Shown piece by piece: positions 9,850 through 18,181 of a stretch of 64,000 bases of DNA. The translations under genes and the position numbers were made by a program. The DNA is from Methylobacter sp. Its GTDB lineage: Bacteria; Pseudomonadota; Gammaproteobacteria; Methylococcales; Methylomonadaceae. Each line of letters begins with the position of its first letter. Within the stretch, counting starts at the first letter, position 1. Where the stretch lies: NCBI GenBank assembly GCA_030684815.1, contig JAUXXQ010000233.1:1-64000 (forward strand), given 5' to 3'. The notes below the pieces were generated by a model that did no database searches, had not been told where the DNA came from, and was given only the letters and a program-made list of their open reading frames with translations.

Positions 9850-10158
9850 ATGCTGATAAACGCCGCTTTTCATACTGGAGTTTGGACTTTACTTTTTTTT
9901 ATTGTCGGGATGGTCAACCCTAAATGGCCTTTGTTTTTTTTAAAAAAACCAAGCAGGTTTTTGATTCTGATCATAGCGACTGTGTTGTTTATGATTTCCG
10001 CCACACTTTACGGCGAAGGTAACCGGCAAAGGGCCGCCGAAGAGCAAGCAGCTAAAGATGCCGTATCCAAAATCCTAAAACCGTCCCCCGCTCCCGTTCC
10101 CGTTCCCGTTCCAGTGCCCGAAATCCCTGCGGGCACCCCAGGCTCAGCAAAGAATTAA
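9850..10158 (+). CDS. Small membrane protein with Pro-Val tail
   Basis: A 102-residue protein I do not assign. Two membrane helices are evident (about 5-22 and 35-55), separated by a short basic loop containing NPKWPLFFLKKPSR. A charged helix (NRQRAAEEQAAKDAVSKIL) and a proline-rich tail made of repeated Pro-Val units (PAPVPVPVPVPE) follow. The tail is encoded by near-identical CCCGTT hexamers, so its length may vary among strains. Confidence 0.65.
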   Translation: MLINAAFHTGVWTLLFFIVGMVNPKWPLFFLKKPSRFLILIIATVLFMISATLYGEGNRQRAAEEQAAKDAVSKILKPSPAPVPVPVPVPEIPAGTPGSAKN

Positions 10159-10169
10159 GTCCCGACGCC

Positions 10170-10221
10170 AATCGCGATGTAGGCGTCGCTCCCACGCGGG
10201 GGCGACGCCTACATCGCGATT
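10170..10221. repeat. Perfect 20-bp inverted repeat
   Basis: AATCGCGATGTAGGCGTCGC (10170-10189) and its exact reverse complement (10202-10221) enclose a 12-base loop that also pairs partly. It lies immediately after the small membrane gene. No T-run follows, so it is more likely a dispersed palindromic element than a designed terminator, though it could stop transcription from both sides. Confidence 0.85.
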
Positions 10222-10259
10222 CTATTCATAACACATTGATTCATATTACCCTAAAGGTT

Positions 10260-10997
10260 TCAGGCCTTCAAATACGCCCACCAAAACCAATTTCTTACAT
10301 GCAGATAATTGCGAATCGGCGTCTTGACCAGCAACAGTAACAATCCGATTGAATACAAACACCAGACCGCCGCCCACTCGTTAGGGTCTGATGTGGTCAA
10401 CCAAGCCAGCAACGGCCCGGTAACAATGTGATACCCCGTCATTTTCCAGGATCCGTAGAGAATAGGCATAATGAATGCGGCAACCACATACATATTGAAC
10501 AATATCAAATTAGCCGTTGCAGGGATTTCCCAGGCGATATGCCAATCGCCGGAAATAGAACAAATTCGCCTGCCGCAAAACGGTACATTGAACGATTCGG
10601 CATACAAGACGAAGCGCGTTTTGACCTCATAACAAAACGGCGCCCATTCAAACGGATATAAACGGACTAACAGGCAGACCGTGGTCACCAGACAGATAAA
10701 ATAGACCGATGCGGAAATCTTTTCCCGGACTTTATCGGGGATAAAATGCATCGACACCGCATTGACAAAAAACGGCTGGAACGCGATATGGATATAGCCC
10801 AACAACGTCGCCACCTGATTGCCGGGGTTGGCGCAGTCGTCAATTACCGTGTAGGTATAGGCTTGCAAGGCTTCCATTAAGGAAAAAAAGCCTAACGCAT
10901 AGCACAATGATGCGGGCTCTTTTTTATAAAAAAAATAAGCCGTACTCGACAACCCGATGGTTGCCAGTACAGTTGACGCTTCCCCACTCCAGCACAT
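10260..10997 (-). CDS. Multi-pass membrane protein, DUF5765-like
   Basis: A 245-residue protein with about seven membrane segments. The opening MCWSGEAS matches a family of uncharacterised integral membrane proteins that I recall as DUF5765. Cys-containing turns (DDCANPGNQ, FCGRRICSISGD) could be disulfide-linked outside the membrane. It is a single gene on the minus strand. Function unknown. Confidence 0.7.
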   Translation of the reverse strand: MCWSGEASTVLATIGLSSTAYFFYKKEPASLCYALGFFSLMEALQAYTYTVIDDCANPGNQVATLLGYIHIAFQPFFVNAVSMHFIPDKVREKISASVYFICLVTTVCLLVRLYPFEWAPFCYEVKTRFVLYAESFNVPFCGRRICSISGDWHIAWEIPATANLILFNMYVVAAFIMPILYGSWKMTGYHIVTGPLLAWLTTSDPNEWAAVWCLYSIGLLLLLVKTPIRNYLHVRNWFWWAYLKA

Positions 10998-11146
10998 GGT
11001 TTTTCCCTTCGTTTATTCGTATTAAATTTTACGCGCCAGCAGATACGAAAAATAAATCAATGAATCACACCGCCAGTCGCGGCTAAAAATCGGTTTCAGT
11101 AATTGATCACAGCCCTTATGGTCGCATGGCCTGCCTTTCTCAGGAA

Positions 11147-12019
11147 TTACCTGATTTGCTCGATAATCCCATCCAGCTCTTCCAGACTGGAATAGGCAAT
11201 GACCAGTTTCCCGCTGCCGTTTTCTTTATGGTCGATCACGACTTTTGCGCCCAGTTTTGTTGTCAAATCGTCCTGTAGGCGCAAGGTGTCGTTGTCTATT
11301 TCTCTAATTTTTGGCGTTTTAGGCTCGGCTTGGCTGTCTTTAACCAGGCGTTCTGCGGCTCTGACCGTTAAGCCTTCTTTGACAATTTTGTTGGCTATCG
11401 CCACCTGTTTAACCCCATCTAAAGACAACAGCGCTCTGGCATGACCCATCTCCAGCTGCTTATTGATTAATAGTTTTTTCACCTCCGGGTGCAAATCGAT
11501 TAAGCGCAATAAATTGGTCACTGTAGTACGCGATTTGCCCACGGCATCGGCGACTTGCTGATGAGTCATGTCAAATTCATCCAGCAAACGCCTGAGTGCG
11601 TCGGCTTCTTCCAGCGGGTTCAGGTCTTCCCGTTGTATGTTTTCAATCAACGCGATGGCCATGGCCGTGCGGTCGTCGATGTCTTTAATGACCACCGGCA
11701 CTTGCTGCAATCCGGCCAGTTGCGCGGCACGCCAGCGTCGTTCACCGGCCACAATTTCGTAGCTGTCCTGCGCAATTTTACGCACCACCACCGGCTGAAT
11801 AATGCCTTGCGCCTTGATCGAATCGGCCAGTTCTTGCAGCCGTTCGGGGTTCATGTCTTTTCTGGGCTGGTATTTGCCCCGCTGCATGTATTCGATAGGC
11901 AGGCTTTGCAGCGGATGCCCTTCTGCCGCTTCTGTTGTTTCGCCATGATGGGCGATGCCGGGAACATTGCCCAATAATGCATCCAACCCCCGATTTAATC
12001 CCCGTTTTTTTACCGCCAT
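11147..12019 (-). CDS. parB: Chromosome partitioning protein ParB
   Basis: A 290-residue ParB/Spo0J CTPase that spreads from parS sites and drives origin segregation with ParA. Seen in order: the N-terminal ParA-activating peptide (KKRGLNRGLDALL), the ParB/Srx domain with GERRWRA (CTP binding), the IENIQREDLNPLEEA segment, a helix-turn-helix (THQQVADAVGKSRTTVTNLLRL) and a C-terminal dimerisation domain. The ATG at 12019 gives the usual MAVKKRGL start. The track's TTG at 12028 has a slightly better-spaced AAGAG site and cannot be excluded. It is the last gene of the mnmG-rsmG-parA-(mini-parB)-parB block. Confidence 0.95.
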   Translation of the reverse strand: MAVKKRGLNRGLDALLGNVPGIAHHGETTEAAEGHPLQSLPIEYMQRGKYQPRKDMNPERLQELADSIKAQGIIQPVVVRKIAQDSYEIVAGERRWRAAQLAGLQQVPVVIKDIDDRTAMAIALIENIQREDLNPLEEADALRRLLDEFDMTHQQVADAVGKSRTTVTNLLRLIDLHPEVKKLLINKQLEMGHARALLSLDGVKQVAIANKIVKEGLTVRAAERLVKDSQAEPKTPKIREIDNDTLRLQDDLTTKLGAKVVIDHKENGSGKLVIAYSSLEELDGIIEQIR

Positions 12020-12040
12020 AATGTTCAACTTTTCTCTTTT

Positions 12041-12352
12041 TTAATCATTTAAGCCGCCCGCTGATTGAGACAGATCGGCGCGGATCAGGGCTTCAAACTC
12101 TTCAATCAATCCTCTTAGCACTTCCGCCTCTTCCCGCAACAGCAGATTTTCCCGCTGGATACTTTTAAATAAGGCAACCACCATATCGGCACGGTCATCG
12201 ACGTCTTCGACCATGACCGGCGCTAGCTGAACGCCTGCCGGCGCCGGTTCATTTACCGGTAGAATTTGCACTTGCTGCGATTCCTCTTTAACCGGTTCAT
12301 CGGCTAACAAGGCTTCAAGCCCCCGACCTAAGCCACGTTTTTTTAAAGTCAT
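12041..12352 (-). CDS. Truncated ParB-like protein between parA and parB
   Basis: A 103-residue protein with two ParB-derived segments and nothing else. Residues 1-16 (LKKRGLGRGLEALLA) match the ParA-stimulating N-terminus of ParB. Residues about 48-92 (VDDRADMVVALFKSIQREN...) align with ParB's IDDRTAMAIALIENIQRED and the following helix. The CTP-binding GERRWRA region, the helix-turn-helix and the dimerisation domain are absent, replaced by a short Pro/Val/Gln linker. The reading frame is clean, and its ATG overlaps the parA stop by four bases, so it is translationally coupled. It is probably a paralogous remnant kept as a ParA modulator; that role is inference. Confidence 0.85.
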   Translation of the reverse strand: MTLKKRGLGRGLEALLADEPVKEESQQVQILPVNEPAPAGVQLAPVMVEDVDDRADMVVALFKSIQRENLLLREEAEVLRGLIEEFEALIRADLSQSAGGLND

Positions 12353-13125
12353 GCGCTGTCGTGTTTTTCTTTTCTGATCATTTCACCGGCCAGCGCAATG
12401 TAAGCCACAGACCCCCGCGATGATTTATCGTAGCTCAGCACCGGCAAACCATGACTTGGCGCTTCCGCCAGACGGATATTCCTGGGGATGCAGGTGCGAA
12501 ATACTTTATCGCCAAAATAGCGTATCAGCTGTTCCGACACATCTTTGGTCAGGCGGTTCCGGTCGTCGTACATGGTGCGCAGGATGCCTTCCAAATGCAG
12601 CGCCGGATTGACCGAATCCTGGATATTTTTCAACGTGCTCATTAATGCGGACAAGCCTTCCAGCGCATAATATTCGCACTGCATCGGTATCAGCAGGCTG
12701 TCGGCGGCGACCATCGCATTCAAGGTCAACATGTTCAGCGACGGCGGGCAATCAATCAAAATAAAGTCATAGTCGGCTTTTATCGGGATGAGAGCATCGG
12801 CCAGGCGCCGCTCCTTATGGTCGGCATGCATCAGTTCCACTTCCGCCGCAGTCAAGTCGGAATTGCCGGGAATCACTGAAAAACCGATGTCCGGGATGGC
12901 AATGACCGTTTCTGATGCGGGCACGTGTTCCATCAATAAATCATAACTGGAATGTTTGACCTCCTGCTTGTCGACGCCGCAACCCATTGCCGCATTGCCT
13001 TGCGGGTCAAGATCGACCAGCAGCACGCGCCGGTTAGCCGCCGCCAGCGAAGCTGCCAGATTGACGCTGGTCGTGGTTTTGCCCACGCCGCCTTTTTGGT
13101 TGGTTATTGCTATGACTTTTCCCAC
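12349..13125 (-). CDS. parA: Chromosome partitioning ATPase ParA (Soj)
   Basis: A 258-residue ParA. The deviant Walker A motif KGGVGKTTT opens the protein, the Walker A' motif is VLLVDLDPQGNAAMG, and the Walker B is FILIDCPPSL. The length is standard for the chromosomal class without a DNA-binding N-terminal extension. It is an ATP-dependent nucleoid-binding partner of ParB that moves origins apart. It begins immediately after the rsmG stop and overlaps the mini-parB gene. Confidence 0.97.
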   Translation of the reverse strand: MGKVIAITNQKGGVGKTTTSVNLAASLAAANRRVLLVDLDPQGNAAMGCGVDKQEVKHSSYDLLMEHVPASETVIAIPDIGFSVIPGNSDLTAAEVELMHADHKERRLADALIPIKADYDFILIDCPPSLNMLTLNAMVAADSLLIPMQCEYYALEGLSALMSTLKNIQDSVNPALHLEGILRTMYDDRNRLTKDVSEQLIRYFGDKVFRTCIPRNIRLAEAPSHGLPVLSYDKSSRGSVAYIALAGEMIRKEKHDSA

Positions 13126-13761
13126 TTATTTTACCTCGGCCTGTTCAGGCGACTCTATTCGTACCAGACATCGTTCAACATCGCTTCCCGGCACACTCAC
13201 CGATATAACTGATTTTTTTGCGGCTATTTGCGCCAGTTCCGCTTCTGGGATTTGTCCTTTCATGGCTAATAACACGCCCTCTTTGGTCAGCAAATGCGCG
13301 GTTAATTTGACTATCTCGGGCAGGCTGGAAAAGGCACGGGTCAGCACCGCATCATAGCCCTGTTCAGGCTGATGGTTTTCTACCCGGCTATGGATGACGG
13401 CTACGTTTTTCAGCTTTAATTCCAAGGCCACCTGCTGCACAAAGCGGGTTTTTTTGGCGTTGCTATCGAGCAAGGTAAAGTGGATGTCAGGCAGACAAAT
13501 TGCCAACGGAATACCCGGCAAACCGGCGCCGGTGCCAATATCGATAATCCGTTGGCCGTGGATATGGGGCACAATCGCCAAGCTGTCTAAGATATGCAGT
13601 TGCGCCATTTCTTCCGGGGTCCGTATCGCGGTCAGATTATAGGCTTTATTCCATTTCTCAATCAGCTTTATAAAGGCCAGCAACTGCTCTATTTGAGCGT
13701 CAGTGACGGTTAAATTTAACGCAGTTATCCCGGATTCCAGGATGTTTCGACAGGCTTCCAT
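13126..13761 (-). CDS. rsmG: 16S rRNA (guanine527-N7)-methyltransferase RsmG
   Basis: A 211-residue SAM-dependent methyltransferase that modifies G527 of 16S rRNA. The signature IDIGTGAGLPGIPLAI (SAM binding) is at about residue 72, and the upstream KWNKAYNLTAI motif is typical of RsmG/GidB. The usual neighbours are present: mnmG upstream (sharing one base at the stop/start junction) and parA immediately downstream. Confidence 0.95.
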   Translation of the reverse strand: MEACRNILESGITALNLTVTDAQIEQLLAFIKLIEKWNKAYNLTAIRTPEEMAQLHILDSLAIVPHIHGQRIIDIGTGAGLPGIPLAICLPDIHFTLLDSNAKKTRFVQQVALELKLKNVAVIHSRVENHQPEQGYDAVLTRAFSSLPEIVKLTAHLLTKEGVLLAMKGQIPEAELAQIAAKKSVISVSVPGSDVERCLVRIESPEQAEVK

Positions 13762-15632
13762 CAGGCACTTTTCTTCTTTAAATAAACCAGTAACAGGGAA
13801 ATGGCGGCGGGCGTAATGCCAGGAATTCGCGAAGCTTGGCCTAAGGTTTCCGGCCGCTGTTTTTTAAGTTTTTCGCTGACTTCATTGGACAGGCCGGGCA
13901 CGCCGTTATAATCGAGGATTTCAGGCAAACGCAGATGGTCGTAACGCAAGGCCTTGTCGATCTCGGTTTGCTGCCGGTCGATATAACCGGCATATTTGGC
14001 CTGAATCTCGACCTGTTCGGCGACCTGCGGGTCCATGCCGTCAACATCAATCATAAACGACAGCAATTGCTGCACATCGACTTCCGGGCGGCGCAACAAA
14101 TCCATCAAATTGGCTTCGCGCAGCATCGGCTTGCCCCAATACTGCTCGACTTGCGCGGATTCTTCGGTGTCCGTTCTGACCCATTTCTTTTTCAGGCCAT
14201 CCTGCAATTGCGAAATGGCGGCGCGTTTGGTCTCGAACGCCTGCCAGCGTTCATCGTCCACCAAGCCCAATTCGCGGCCCTTTTCGGTCAGGCGCAAATC
14301 GGCGTTGTCTTCCCGCAATAGCAAGCGGTATTCGGCGCGGCTGGTGAACATCCGGTACGGCTCTTGCGTGCCCTGGGTAATCAGGTCGTCAATCATCACG
14401 CCGATATAAGCCTCGTCGCGCCCCGGACACCAGCTGTCCAGACCCTGAACCAAACGCGCTGCGTTCAATCCGGCAATCAAGCCTTGCGCCGCCGCTTCTT
14501 CGTAGCCGGTGGTGCCGTTGACTTGTCCGGCAAAAAACAACGCCTCCAGATGCTTGGTTTCCAACGATGATTTCAAATCCCGTGGGTCGAAAAAATCATA
14601 TTCAATCGCATAACCGGGACGCACGATTTCGGCATTTTCAAAGCCCAGCATTGAGCGCACAAATTCATATTGCACATCAAAAGGCAGGCTGGTTGATATG
14701 CCGTTGGGATAAATCTCATGCGTGTTCAAACCTTCCGGCTCGACAAAAATCTGGTGCGAATCGCGGTCGGCAAAGCGCACGATTTTGTCTTCAATCGACG
14801 GACAATAACGCGGCCCGATGCCTTCGATAATCCCCGAATACAGCGGCGACCTGTCCAGGCCGGAACGGATAATATCGTGGGTTTTGCTGTTGGTGCGGGT
14901 GATATGGCAGGGAATCTGCCGGGGATGATGCGCCGGTTTGCCGATAAACGAGAACACCGGCACCGGATCGTCGCCATGCTGTTCTTCCAGTTTGCTAAAA
15001 TCAATGGTGCGGCCATCGATACGCGGCGGTGTGCCGGTTTTTAAGCGGTCAATCCGAAACGGCAATTCGCGTAATCGGTCGGCCAAGGCAATCGAAGCCG
15101 AATCGCCCGCACGGCCACCGCTGTAGTTTTCCAGACCGATATGGATTTTACCGCCCAAGAACGTGCCGGTGGTTAAAACCACCGCTCTGGCGCTAAAGCT
15201 CAAGCCCATAAGCGTTTTGACGCCGGTAACCCGGCCGCCTTCGACAATCAAATCGGACACGGTTTGCTGGAATAGCGCCAGATTGGGCTGGTTTTCCAAT
15301 GCGGTTCTTACTGCCTGCTTATACAGTTGACGGTCAGCCTGGGCGCGGGTTGCCCTCACCGCAGGCCCTTTGCTGGCATTCAGGGTGCGAAACTGGATGC
15401 CGCCATGATCGATAGCCCGCGCCATGATGCCGCCCAAGGCATCGACTTCCTTAACCAGATGGCCTTTGCCGATGCCGCCAATGGCCGGATTACAGCTCAT
15501 CTGCCCCAGCGTGTCGATATTTTGCGTCAGTAACAGCGTGTTGACGCCGCTCCGGGCCGCCGCCAACGCGGCTTCGGTACCGGCATGACCGCCGCCCACT
15601 ACGATCACATCAAAGTCTTTTTTAAATTTCAC
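13761..15632 (-). CDS. mnmG: tRNA uridine-5-carboxymethylaminomethyl enzyme MnmG
   Basis: A 623-residue FAD/NADH enzyme that, with MnmE, makes cmnm5U at tRNA wobble position 34. It has the N-terminal dinucleotide site [17 protein letters not shown] and the [17 protein letters not shown] motif with the catalytic Cys. The family motif [18 protein letters not shown], the [16 protein letters not shown] motif and the C-terminal GAD-like tRNA-binding domain (PEVDVQQLL..., [17 protein letters not shown]) follow. The length is standard. It is the first gene of the mnmG-rsmG-par block. Confidence 0.97.
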   Translation of the reverse strand: MKFKKDFDVIVVGGGHAGTEAALAAARSGVNTLLLTQNIDTLGQMSCNPAIGGIGKGHLVKEVDALGGIMARAIDHGGIQFRTLNASKGPAVRATRAQADRQLYKQAVRTALENQPNLALFQQTVSDLIVEGGRVTGVKTLMGLSFSARAVVLTTGTFLGGKIHIGLENYSGGRAGDSASIALADRLRELPFRIDRLKTGTPPRIDGRTIDFSKLEEQHGDDPVPVFSFIGKPAHHPRQIPCHITRTNSKTHDIIRSGLDRSPLYSGIIEGIGPRYCPSIEDKIVRFADRDSHQIFVEPEGLNTHEIYPNGISTSLPFDVQYEFVRSMLGFENAEIVRPGYAIEYDFFDPRDLKSSLETKHLEALFFAGQVNGTTGYEEAAAQGLIAGLNAARLVQGLDSWCPGRDEAYIGVMIDDLITQGTQEPYRMFTSRAEYRLLLREDNADLRLTEKGRELGLVDDERWQAFETKRAAISQLQDGLKKKWVRTDTEESAQVEQYWGKPMLREANLMDLLRRPEVDVQQLLSFMIDVDGMDPQVAEQVEIQAKYAGYIDRQQTEIDKALRYDHLRLPEILDYNGVPGLSNEVSEKLKKQRPETLGQASRIPGITPAAISLLLVYLKKKSA

Positions 15633-15700
15633 TAGCGCTATGGTCTCTTAAAAAATGCTATATTATTGCCGTGTGGATTCACACAAACTTGCCATATTAG

Positions 15701-15767
15701 TTTCAATCCACATTCGACCTCATCTGCCCAATGACGTGTCTTACGACAATCCATCGACAGATAGAGG
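15701..15767. repeat. 67-bp structured repeat, copy 1
   Basis: It begins TTTCAATCCACATTCG and ends CAGATAGAGG. By my count it matches 47595-47661 at 62 of 67 positions. The ends can pair (CCTCATCTG with CAGAT-GAGG, one bulge). It is followed by a different short hairpin (ACCTCG/CGAGGT, 15778-15799) than the one after copy 2. It lies in the leader of the ArfA-like gene. It could be a mobile-element end or a structured RNA; I cannot decide. Confidence 0.75.
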
Positions 15768-15889
15768 CTGATGAATTACCTCGCCGTAAACGACGAGGTT
15801 ACCTGAAAGGATAACGATGCTAAAGCAGCGTTGTCAACGTTGAACGAATCTTCCTGAAGGGAGAGCTCCCAAACCAACAAGGAAATTTG

Positions 15890-16126
15890 ATGAAAAAACG
15901 TAAAAATCAAAAAACGGCGGAAACCGTTCCTAATCAAAACCCGGTCGCAAAGTACGCGCACCTGTTTAACAAGGCGCAAATCTTTTCCGACAAAAGCAAA
16001 TACAGCCGCAAAGCAAAACATACTAGGCAGGAGGCTAGTCCAACCGTTCTGGATAGAATTGTTGGACTAGCCGCTTGTTTAAACTTAACCTCAAATCGAA
16101 ACAGGCTTACTTTAGTTTGTCTTTAA
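15890..16126 (+). CDS. ArfA-like small basic protein, candidate ribosome-rescue factor
   Basis: A 78-residue, strongly basic protein. The ATG at 15890 has AAGGA at good spacing; the track's TTG one codon earlier is unnecessary. The middle ([16 protein letters not shown]...[14 protein letters not shown], residues 17-50) shares with E. coli ArfA the pattern Y-x-RK-x-KH followed by R and EAS at the same place relative to the C-terminus. Family knowledge: ArfA recruits RF2 to stalled ribosomes, and its mRNA carries a hairpin inside the coding region that yields a truncated, active product. Here too a long perfect hairpin sits inside the frame right after EAS. The last codons overlap the convergent gatB end. 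The homology call is by eye; an alternative is an unrelated small basic protein family. Confidence 0.65.
   Translation: MKKRKNQKTAETVPNQNPVAKYAHLFNKAQIFSDKSKYSRKAKHTRQEASPTVLDRIVGLAACLNLTSNRNRLTLVCL
16033..16072 (+). promoter_or_regulatory. Intragenic RNA hairpin in the ArfA-like gene
   Basis: GGCTAGTCCAAC (16033-16044) pairs perfectly with GTTGGACTAGCC (16061-16072). Inside it a further GTTCT/AGAAT stem closes a GGAT tetraloop after one mismatch, giving about 17 bp of near-continuous duplex. The hairpin starts at codon 48 of the small gene, well before its stop. This is the position where RNase III cleavage or termination would produce a non-stop message, as known for arfA. The following CGCTTGTTT is a weak T-tract. 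It could also serve as the convergent gatB terminator. Confidence 0.85.
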
Positions 16127-17543
16127 GCATCTTGTTGACTTCGCCGGGGTTGGCTTTGCCCTGCATTTCTTTCATCACTTGGCCGACAAAAAAGCCGAAA
16201 ACCTTGTCCTTGCCGCTGCGGTATTGTTCAACCTGACCGGGGTTATCGGCAATGATTTTGTCGATGATGGCTTCAATGGCACCGGTATCGGTGATTTGTT
16301 TCAGGCCTTTCGCTTCAATGATTTCATCGGCTGTCGCGGTGCCTTGCCACAATTCCTCAAACACCTGTTTGCCGATTTTGCCGGAAATGGTGTCGTCGCT
16401 GATGCGTTTTAATAAACCGGCCAAACGCTCGTGACTGACCGGCGAGCCGCTAATGTCAAGATCGGCTTTGTTCAGTGCGGCTAAAAGATCGCCGGTTATC
16501 CAGTTGGCGCAAATTCTGGCTTCACTGCCCGATTCTTTGACCACGGTTTCAAAATAATCCGCCAATTGGCGTGACGAGGTCAGGATGGTTGCGCTTTCGT
16601 CATCCAGGTTGTAATCGGCCTTGAAACGCTGTTTTTTCGCTTGCGGCAATTCCGGCAACTGGGCTTTTATCTGCGCTTTAAAAACTTCGTCAATCAGCAC
16701 CGGCAACAAGTCAGGATCGGGAAAATAGCGGTAATCGTTGGCTTCTTCCTTGCTGCGCATGGAGCGGGTTTCGTCTTTGTCGGCATCGTACAAACGGGTT
16801 TCCTGAACTACCGTGCCGCCGCTTTCTATCAATTCTATTTGCCGTTCGATTTCGTGGTTGATGGCTTTTTCGACGAATTTGAACGAGTTGATGTTTTTGA
16901 TTTCGGCGCGGATGCCGAATTCTTTTTGCCCTTTCGGACGCACCGAAACATTGGCGTCGCAACGGAACGAGCCTTCCTGCATGTTGCCGTCGCAAATGCC
17001 CAAATAGCGTACCAGTTCGTGCAGCTTGCGCATGTAGGCCACGGCTTCTTTGGCCGAGCGCATGTCCGGCTCGGACACGATTTCCAATAGCGGTGTGCCG
17101 GCGCGGTTTAAATCGATGCCGGTCAAGCCGTGAAAATTGGCATGTAATGATTTTCCGGCGTCTTCTTCCAGATGGGCGCGGGTGATGCCGATGCGTTTAG
17201 TTACACCGTCAACATCAATATCTAAGTGGCCGACGCCGACGATAGGCAGTTCCATCTGGCTGATTTGATAGCCTTTAGGCAAATCCGGGTAGAAATAATT
17301 TTTTCGGGCAAACACCGAATACGGCGCGATATGCGCTTCGATAGCCATGCCGAAAATAACCGCCATATGCACGGCTTCTTCGTTCAACACCGGCAATACG
17401 CCGGGCAGACCTAAATCAACCGCGCAGGCTTGAGTGTTAGGTTCGGCACCGTAAGCGGTGGACGCGCCGGAAAAGATTTTTGATTGGGTAGCAAGTTGGG
17501 CGTGGATTTCCAGGCCGATGACGGTTTCCCATTGTGAATTCAT
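16107..17543 (-). CDS. gatB: Asp-tRNA(Asn)/Glu-tRNA(Gln) amidotransferase subunit B
   Basis: A 478-residue GatB, the kinase/tRNA-binding subunit of the GatCAB transamidosome. It has the N-terminal cradle domain signature [22 protein letters not shown] and [13 protein letters not shown]. The [11 protein letters not shown] loop, a tail domain at about 400-478 ([12 protein letters not shown]...) and the typical [15 protein letters not shown] end are present. It forms, with gatC and gatA, an operon that is interrupted by a Uma2 gene directly upstream. Confidence 0.97.
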   Translation of the reverse strand: MNSQWETVIGLEIHAQLATQSKIFSGASTAYGAEPNTQACAVDLGLPGVLPVLNEEAVHMAVIFGMAIEAHIAPYSVFARKNYFYPDLPKGYQISQMELPIVGVGHLDIDVDGVTKRIGITRAHLEEDAGKSLHANFHGLTGIDLNRAGTPLLEIVSEPDMRSAKEAVAYMRKLHELVRYLGICDGNMQEGSFRCDANVSVRPKGQKEFGIRAEIKNINSFKFVEKAINHEIERQIELIESGGTVVQETRLYDADKDETRSMRSKEEANDYRYFPDPDLLPVLIDEVFKAQIKAQLPELPQAKKQRFKADYNLDDESATILTSSRQLADYFETVVKESGSEARICANWITGDLLAALNKADLDISGSPVSHERLAGLLKRISDDTISGKIGKQVFEELWQGTATADEIIEAKGLKQITDTGAIEAIIDKIIADNPGQVEQYRSGKDKVFGFFVGQVMKEMQGKANPGEVNKMLKDKLK

Positions 17544-17560
17544 GTTGTTAAGTTCCTAGT

Positions 17561-18166
17561 TTATTCGGCAAAAACGTCGGCTAGATCGATTTCCAGTTCA
17601 GGAAAAAGTGCCGGTTTTGCAATGTCGTCGCCCGCATACATGGCGTGCAGTTGATATTTTTCAGTGTCCTGGTTCAGTACAAATTGATAAACCGCTTGTT
17701 CGTAAGGATAAACCAGCCAATATTCGGTGACGCCGTTTTCTTGATAGAGGTCGTATTTCAGGCGCATTTCTTTTTTGCTGTTACCGGGCGAGAGCACTTC
17801 GATAATCCAGTCCGGCGCGCCGCTACAGCCTTGTGTTGTCAATTTTTCAGGATCGCAAATCACGCATAAGTCGGGCTGCACGACACTATAGGCATCCTGA
17901 TCAGCCAGTTTTGATTTTTTGCTGTCGTAGAGTTTGACATCAAATGGAGCCACAAAAACTTCACAGCGTTTGTTGCGTAAATAGCTATCGATAGGCCGTA
18001 ATATGTTTCTGGAGATCCGCTGATGCTTAAGGTTCGGCGCGGGCGACATCGCCATAATCTTGCCTTTAATCAATTCAACCGTTTCGTCCAGCCGCCAGGT
18101 CATATAATCGGCATAACTATAGGTGCCGTTTAAATCCAGCTGCGAAAGCTGCGTAATAGTAGCCAT
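17561..18166 (-). CDS. Uma2-family putative endonuclease within the gat operon
   Basis: A 201-residue protein of the Uma2 (DUF820) PD-(D/E)XK-like superfamily. Recognisable marks are YTWEE-like TWRLDETVELIKGKI, VQPDLCVICDPEKL, GAPDWIIEVLSPGNSKKEMRLKYDLYQENGVTEYWLVYP and the closing LDVFE-type tail. The E..D..EVLSP arrangement is the presumed catalytic core. The family is abundant in cyanobacteria and some proteobacteria, and its biological role is not established. It sits 15-17 bases from both gatA and gatB on the same strand, so it must be co-transcribed with them. Two further Uma2 genes lie at 41901 and 49447. Confidence 0.88.
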   Translation of the reverse strand: MATITQLSQLDLNGTYSYADYMTWRLDETVELIKGKIMAMSPAPNLKHQRISRNILRPIDSYLRNKRCEVFVAPFDVKLYDSKKSKLADQDAYSVVQPDLCVICDPEKLTTQGCSGAPDWIIEVLSPGNSKKEMRLKYDLYQENGVTEYWLVYPYEQAVYQFVLNQDTEKYQLHAMYAGDDIAKPALFPELEIDLADVFAE

Positions 18167-18181
18167 GACAGTGCTCCTTAA

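Noticed and set aside
13394-15533. Plus-strand ORFs opposite rsmG and mnmG
   Set aside because: They are antisense shadows of well-identified genes.
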